DNA of 64,000 nt from an uncultured Lachnospiraceae bacterium. Its GTDB lineage: Bacteria; Bacillota; Clostridia; Lachnospirales; Lachnospiraceae. The notes beneath the pieces are model-generated. The model was given only the letters and a program-made list of their open reading frames with translations, did no database searches and had not been told where the DNA came from. Positions within the stretch are counted from its first letter, which is position 1. Each line of letters begins with the position of its first letter. The stretch covers positions 1 through 64,000 of the forward strand of contig CAJTLB010000005.1 of the NCBI GenBank assembly GCA_910577045.1, written 5' to 3'. The translations under genes and the position numbers were made by a program. This document shows, in pieces, positions 60,271 to 64,000 of the stretch.

Positions 60271-60753
60271 TTATTTCTTTTTATCCATAAATACTGGCTC
60301 TACATTTTGCAATTTATTCATGCTTTTGTAATAATTTGTTGTTGCACTCCGGCTTGCTTTCACCTGGCGAATTTCTTTCTTATAAGTAGCAAAATGTGCC
60401 GCAACTGCTTGTTTATTTCTTTCTTCCTCAGCCTGGACTGCCATGCTTTTTTCTGTAATTTCACTAATAAGCTGTTTTAATACCCGGATTTCCGCTTTAT
60501 ACTTCTCTGAATTCCCCTGAAGTTCAGGTTTCACCCTGTCGTATACAAGCTGGAAGCCGTCATCTAACTTATTTAATTCATCAATACAGTCTGATTTCCG
60601 CTTTACGGTCTCCTCAAAAAGCTCTAAATCCATCCTTTTTTCTGCTGCAAGCTGCTTCTGTTCCCCATTTATTTGGCTAATGGTATCCAACAGGCTGATT
60701 TTCTTTCTCAGGCTGTCCGTCAATACCTGAATATAATCTGTACTATATTGCAT
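60271..60753 (-). CDS. FliT/FlgN-like flagellar export chaperone
   Basis: The protein is about 160 residues and almost entirely helical, with heptad-like charged stretches (LRKKISLLDTISQINGEQKQLAAE, then IRVLKQLISEITEKSMAVQAEEERNKQA). No catalytic motif is present. Position directly after fliS, together with size and helical character, supports a FliT- or FlgN-type chaperone for the cap or hook-junction proteins. The start is the ATG at 60753 because GAGGAA precedes it; an ATG 12 bases upstream lacks a ribosome site. Confidence 0.7.
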   Translation of the reverse strand: MQYSTDYIQVLTDSLRKKISLLDTISQINGEQKQLAAEKRMDLELFEETVKRKSDCIDELNKLDDGFQLVYDRVKPELQGNSEKYKAEIRVLKQLISEITEKSMAVQAEEERNKQAVAAHFATYKKEIRQVKASRSATTNYYKSMNKLQNVEPVFMDKKK

Positions 60754-60807
60754 TTTATTCCTCATTTCTATGCAGACACCTGAACGTTTTGCTGCTCACA
60801 TATTTTC

Positions 60808-61191
60808 CTATACACCTGGATGCTTACTCTGCTTCATTACTTCCTTCCAAGTATCCCTCATAGTACGCAGATGCTTTAGCACCTCTTCTAAAATTTCTTT
60901 ATCCTTTTTAAGATTTGCCTCTACTAGCCTGTCATACAGATACTTATATACTTCATCAAAGTCCTTTGCAACTGGATATTTAAAATCCAAGGTAGAACGA
61001 AACTCCTCAATAATTGCCTCTACCTTTGTAATATTGGTATGCGCCTTTGGGACATCATGTTGCTCAATTCCCATAATTGCAATATTGCAGAACTTAATTG
61101 CCCCTTCATAAAGCATTAATGTAAGTTCAGCCGGACTTGCTGTCATAATTTTATTGTTCTGATATGCAGAATACCCTGTAGGCATCGCCAT
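60808..61191 (-). CDS. fliS: Flagellin export chaperone FliS
   Basis: This 127-residue four-helix protein binds the disordered C-terminus of flagellin before export. The N-terminal YSAYQNNKIMTASPAELTLMLYEGAIKFCN is diagnostic, and the helices that follow match in length. AGGGAGG lies before the ATG. It lies 19 bases after fliD. Confidence 0.94.
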   Translation of the reverse strand: MAMPTGYSAYQNNKIMTASPAELTLMLYEGAIKFCNIAIMGIEQHDVPKAHTNITKVEAIIEEFRSTLDFKYPVAKDFDEVYKYLYDRLVEANLKKDKEILEEVLKHLRTMRDTWKEVMKQSKHPGV

Positions 61192-61210
61192 AGTTGCTGT
61201 CCTCCCTTTA

Positions 61211-63013
61211 TCAGCCTCCCAATAACCCAGACAATGCTGAGGTACTAGACTGTAATTGTGCTAATGCCTTCTCCATTGCAGTAAACTTCTTATACCAGAA
61301 CTCTTCTTGATCTGAGACATATTTTTCCCATTTTTTAATCTGGGCATCATATTGGCTCATTTCTGTGTTCATTTGCTTATCATTATATACAGTAAACGCA
61401 CTGCTTAATGTAGTTGATTTCATACGTTCGCCAAGATTACTATAAAGATCATTGGCAAGTTTTGTAAAGAATTCTGATACAGATTCTGGATCTGCCGCTA
61501 TTGCTGCCTTTAATTTATCATCATTATTCACACTTGTTGAATCGTCTGGATCCCCGTCAATATGGAAGGCATTTTTTTCATTATCCTTCATGGTAAAATA
61601 ATTACCTGTTTTAATCCCTAAAGAAGCAAGGCTCATTGTATTCCCATTGATCTCATAGGTACTTAACATAGTAGATTTTAACATAGAAGCGACACTATTT
61701 AAAGTAGTATCTCTCCTAAGCAGGGATTTTTTAATTTTCTCTTCCCATTTTTCTACTTCTTTCTCTGATAACGCTTCCTTCTCCTCATCTGTCAAAGGTT
61801 CATATCCCTTTGCAGAATCTGCATTATACAAAGAATCCATTTCATTGATAATTTCATTATACTGTTTAAAAAAGTCTTTTATATTATTATATACAGCATC
61901 CACATCTGTATCTGTTACCAGGTTTACTACTGATGTTGTAACTTCCTTTGCTGTAATCGTTAAGCCATTTATGCTGAAATTATTCGAATTAGAAGTAAAG
62001 GTTGCACCATTTAGCCTAATTTCTGCATCAGCACCATCAATCTTAACTGCTTCTGAATTATAAAGGCCTAAACGCATTAAGGTCTGCTCATCCCCGCCAA
62101 TCTTAATGTCTTCGCCAATCTTTGTTCTATTACCTCCTTCAAAAGTATCTGATGTTAGTTCTAGATACCCATTACCTGTGTCACCATTCACGTTCATAGT
62201 TGCAGTAATTCCCATGGCTTTAAATTTATCCAATAAGTCCTGCATTGTTTCATTTTCGCCAAATGTAATAGTTTTTTTCTCCCCATCACCCACCTGGACA
62301 GTAAAAGAATCTCCTTTACTAATTCCTAATGAACTCAACGCACTGTTCTCATCCGCCATAATGCCATACCCATAAACATAATTGGAAGCTTCCATAAGGC
62401 CTAATTTTCCAAGCGTATTCCAATCCCCTGTCAGTTTAAAGTCACGTGCAGCGCCTATATCCGTAGAATTAATAAAAAACCTCTTATTAGTTTCATCAAA
62501 ATTTGCGTCAACCCCAGCATTTTTAAGCTGTTTTACTACATCACCAATGGTTGTGTCAGGCCCTAATGAAATTTTTTCTTCATTCTCGCCCACCCGGACA
62601 TAAAATTCTGTCTCAGAAGCAATCCCAAGTTCCCGCAATGCTGTCTCAGAAGACAAATCATTGACTCCCTTTATTTCTGAACCAGTCAGATAGCCAGATG
62701 CAGCCAGTTTCTTTACTTCCAACGTTTGTGTCCCTTTTACAGAGCTATTGCCTGCTACTACAGAAGCCTTTGTTTCATCAGAAACACTTGTTTTTTTCTT
62801 ACTATAAGCACTGGAAAAACGCATATTGCTGATTGTCTTACTGTATAAATCATAAATCTTTGTATTTAGCTCTTTCCATGCTTCCTGTTTCCACTCTAAT
62901 TTTGTTTTGCCTTTTTCATATTTCTCTGTTTTTTGATTATAGGATGCCACCAGTTCTTTAATAATGGCATCGGTATCTAACCCAGACACCATACCTGATA
63001 ATTTTATTGGCAT
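61211..63013 (-). CDS. fliD: Flagellar filament cap protein FliD
   Basis: This 600-residue cap protein forms a complex at the filament tip and promotes flagellin polymerisation. It starts MPIKLSGMVSGLDTDAIIKEL and has an N-terminal coiled-coil region, central variable domains (about 110-340) and a C-terminal helical segment (KQMNTEMSQYDAQIKKWEKYVSDQEEFWYKKFTAMEKALAQLQS, given here in parts of the FliD_C pattern). Secretion is by the flagellar export system, so no signal peptide is expected. Confidence 0.94.
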   Translation of the reverse strand: MPIKLSGMVSGLDTDAIIKELVASYNQKTEKYEKGKTKLEWKQEAWKELNTKIYDLYSKTISNMRFSSAYSKKKTSVSDETKASVVAGNSSVKGTQTLEVKKLAASGYLTGSEIKGVNDLSSETALRELGIASETEFYVRVGENEEKISLGPDTTIGDVVKQLKNAGVDANFDETNKRFFINSTDIGAARDFKLTGDWNTLGKLGLMEASNYVYGYGIMADENSALSSLGISKGDSFTVQVGDGEKKTITFGENETMQDLLDKFKAMGITATMNVNGDTGNGYLELTSDTFEGGNRTKIGEDIKIGGDEQTLMRLGLYNSEAVKIDGADAEIRLNGATFTSNSNNFSINGLTITAKEVTTSVVNLVTDTDVDAVYNNIKDFFKQYNEIINEMDSLYNADSAKGYEPLTDEEKEALSEKEVEKWEEKIKKSLLRRDTTLNSVASMLKSTMLSTYEINGNTMSLASLGIKTGNYFTMKDNEKNAFHIDGDPDDSTSVNNDDKLKAAIAADPESVSEFFTKLANDLYSNLGERMKSTTLSSAFTVYNDKQMNTEMSQYDAQIKKWEKYVSDQEEFWYKKFTAMEKALAQLQSSTSALSGLLGG

Positions 63014-63067
63014 ACTACTCCTTTCCTAGTGCACATAATTTCTATGTAATATGTGCGCCTATCTCCA

Positions 63068-63517
63068 TTACAGCTTTTCATCAACCAAAATACCAGCAAG
63101 TTCCCATGCCTTTGCAATCATCTCTAAAGTTTCTTCTGGCGGAAACTCCTTGATAATCTTATCTGTGTCTTTATCTACTATCTTAATAGTGACACGATTT
63201 GTTTTTTCATGGAACCCATATTGACATTCCGTATGTGAAAGCTGCTTATTAATTGTATCAATCGCCTTTTTAATCTTTTTCTGGGACATGTCCTCTTGTT
63301 CCTCTGAATGAGGCTCATCCCCTGCCTGCCGTTGTTTATCCTGTGGTTTTGTCACTGTTGTCTTTTTTAATATAGCAGCATTTGTCATTGTGGCATCCGT
63401 TGCCTGTTCCATCACTTTTGAGTCAGAAGCAGGCTGCGCTTGTTGTGTCTGCTGTACCTGATATGCTGCAGCAGCCACGCCTGCATTTGAAATTTGATTC
63501 ACTCCCATGATATCCAC
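63068..63517 (-). CDS. flaG: FlaG family flagellar protein
   Basis: The protein is 149 residues. A low-complexity N-terminal half rich in Ala, Gln and Thr precedes the FlaG domain, with the pattern FHEKTNRVTIKIVDKDTDKIIKEFPPEETLEMIAKAWELAG. FlaG proteins influence filament length; the mechanism is poorly known. GGAGG precedes the ATG, and a sigma-D promoter lies at 63555-63581. Confidence 0.88.
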   Translation of the reverse strand: MDIMGVNQISNAGVAAAAYQVQQTQQAQPASDSKVMEQATDATMTNAAILKKTTVTKPQDKQRQAGDEPHSEEQEDMSQKKIKKAIDTINKQLSHTECQYGFHEKTNRVTIKIVDKDTDKIIKEFPPEETLEMIAKAWELAGILVDEKL

Positions 63518-63554
63518 CTCCGTGTGATTGTGTTAAAATATCCTTTATTTCTTT

Positions 63555-63581
63555 ATATCGACAACTCTTGCTATTTTTTTA
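63555..63581 (-). promoter_or_regulatory. Sigma-D (flagellar) promoter of flaG-fliD-fliS
   Basis: On the minus strand TAAA (63578-63581), a 15-base spacer and GTCGATAT (63555-63562) match the sigma-28 consensus TAAA-N15-GCCGATAT at all but one base. It lies about 37 bases before the flaG start, so the filament-assembly genes are late flagellar genes. Confidence 0.7.
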
Positions 63582-63609
63582 ATAGTATACTTAGCCTATG
63601 AAAAAATTT

Positions 63610-63831
63610 TTACAACAATTTTATATCCCTAAGCCTCGCTATATCCACTCCATCTGCAACTGCCTCATTTTCTGCCTGTATCTGAAGATAAACTTCTTTT
63701 CGGTAAACAGGAACAGACTTTGGGGCAGAAATACCAACTTTTACTTGATCACCCTTAATTTCTAATACGGTAATCTCAATATCATTATTTATAATAATGG
63801 CTTCTCCTTTTTTCCTTGATAATGCCAGCAT
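63610..63831 (-). CDS. csrA: Carbon storage regulator CsrA
   Basis: This 73-residue RNA-binding protein represses translation of flagellin by binding GGA motifs near its ribosome site. The sequence MLALSRKKGEAIIINNDIEITVLEIKGDQVKVGISAPKSVPVYRKEVY (shown only in outline: N-terminal LSRKKGEAI, central VKVGISAPK, VPVYRKE) is typical. It follows fliW, its protein antagonist, by 32 bases. GAGG precedes the ATG. Confidence 0.95.
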   Translation of the reverse strand: MLALSRKKGEAIIINNDIEITVLEIKGDQVKVGISAPKSVPVYRKEVYLQIQAENEAVADGVDIARLRDIKLL

Positions 63832-63863
63832 AATAACCTCGCTTCTGCTGCAGCAAATGCAGC

Positions 63864-64000
63864 CTATTTTTCTGTCTCTTTCTCTTCCTTCTTAGCCTTC
63901 AAAATATCATATACAGGTACACGGATAGCATATGCCTTATCTTCTACTATTAATTGACAGCCCTTCTGAGTTGTTACATTAATTATAATCGGCGCCTTCA
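63864..64000 (-). CDS. fliW: Flagellar assembly factor FliW (C-terminal part)
   Basis: The gene runs off the right edge; only the last 45 codons are seen. The visible end, APIIINVTTQKGCQLIVED then YAIRVPVYDILKAKK, matches the FliW C-terminus (NLKAPIVIN...KGKQ). The remaining tail is Lys/Glu-rich. FliW binds CsrA and relieves repression when flagellin is low. Order fliW-csrA is the usual one in Clostridia and Bacilli. Confidence 0.85.
   Translation of the reverse strand, partial: KAPIIINVTTQKGCQLIVEDKAYAIRVPVYDILKAKKEEKETEK

Overview
The window looks like chromosome from a low-GC, Gram-positive, motile anaerobe of the Lachnospiraceae type (Clostridia). The evidence is the AT-rich composition, sigma-A promoters of the TTGACA-17-TATAAT kind, the tig-clpP-clpX-lon-engB order, a bacillus/clostridia-style csrA-fliW flagellar block, and a maltodextrin ABC system with cytoplasmic debranching enzymes. 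No phage, plasmid or CRISPR locus was found. The only complete mobile element is one ISAs1-family insertion sequence.

Layout. 1-400: the upstream leader and promoter of an rRNA operon that runs off the left edge, preceded by two tRNA-Ser genes with their own promoter. 499-7288 (minus strand): housekeeping genes ispD, tsaD, rnz, rimI, tsaB and tsaE, which concentrate tRNA maturation and t6A modification, plus small unknowns and a riboflavin ECF transporter S subunit behind an FMN riboswitch. 7392-11018: accessory genes, namely a heptad-repeat coiled-coil protein, two unknowns, and a secreted calcium-repeat protein / ECF sigma factor / RsgI-like membrane protein operon. 11019-24453: an eight-gene starch and maltodextrin operon (binding protein, two permeases, pullulanase, 4-alpha-glucanotransferase, GH133-type debranching enzyme, HAD phosphatase, GH31 glucosidase) with a divergent LacI-type regulator. 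24450-28178: two CobW-type GTPases, one fused to a YcgQ-like domain and one with a His-rich repeat insert, then the insertion sequence with an exact 9-bp target duplication. 28245-33348: SUFU-domain protein, polysaccharide deacetylase, a PL22-like propeller with an OFA-type transporter, and DegV. 33468-39737: engB, lon, clpX, clpP, tig. 39850-47240: an acetyl-xylan-esterase-like hydrolase, an unusual ABC exporter / DUF1854 / ABC exporter operon, and a PfkB sugar kinase. 47374-59845: a lipoprotein and an exopolysaccharide or wall-glycan cluster (LCP ligase, initiating sugar transferase, three glycosyltransferases, UDP-glucose dehydrogenase, flippase, epimerase, ThDP enzyme). 59927-64000: a 32-residue ORF, then flagellar filament assembly genes (FliT/FlgN-like, fliS, fliD, flaG behind a sigma-D promoter, csrA, partial fliW).

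How the genes fit together. Maltodextrin is bound and imported by the ABC system, which has no ATPase gene nearby and so probably uses a shared MsmX-type ATPase. It is then trimmed inside the cell by the four glycoside-active enzymes. The flagellar block encodes filament capping and export chaperones and the CsrA-FliW switch. The best candidate for an under-described system is 41094-46264. It encodes two half-size ABC exporters, each carrying an extra N-terminal module and a zinc ribbon, with a DUF1854 protein between them. The ECF sigma / RsgI-like / metal-binding secreted protein unit and the CobW-YcgQ fusion next to a His-rich CobW protein also deserve attention. All functions are inferred from reading sequence motifs; no search was run.
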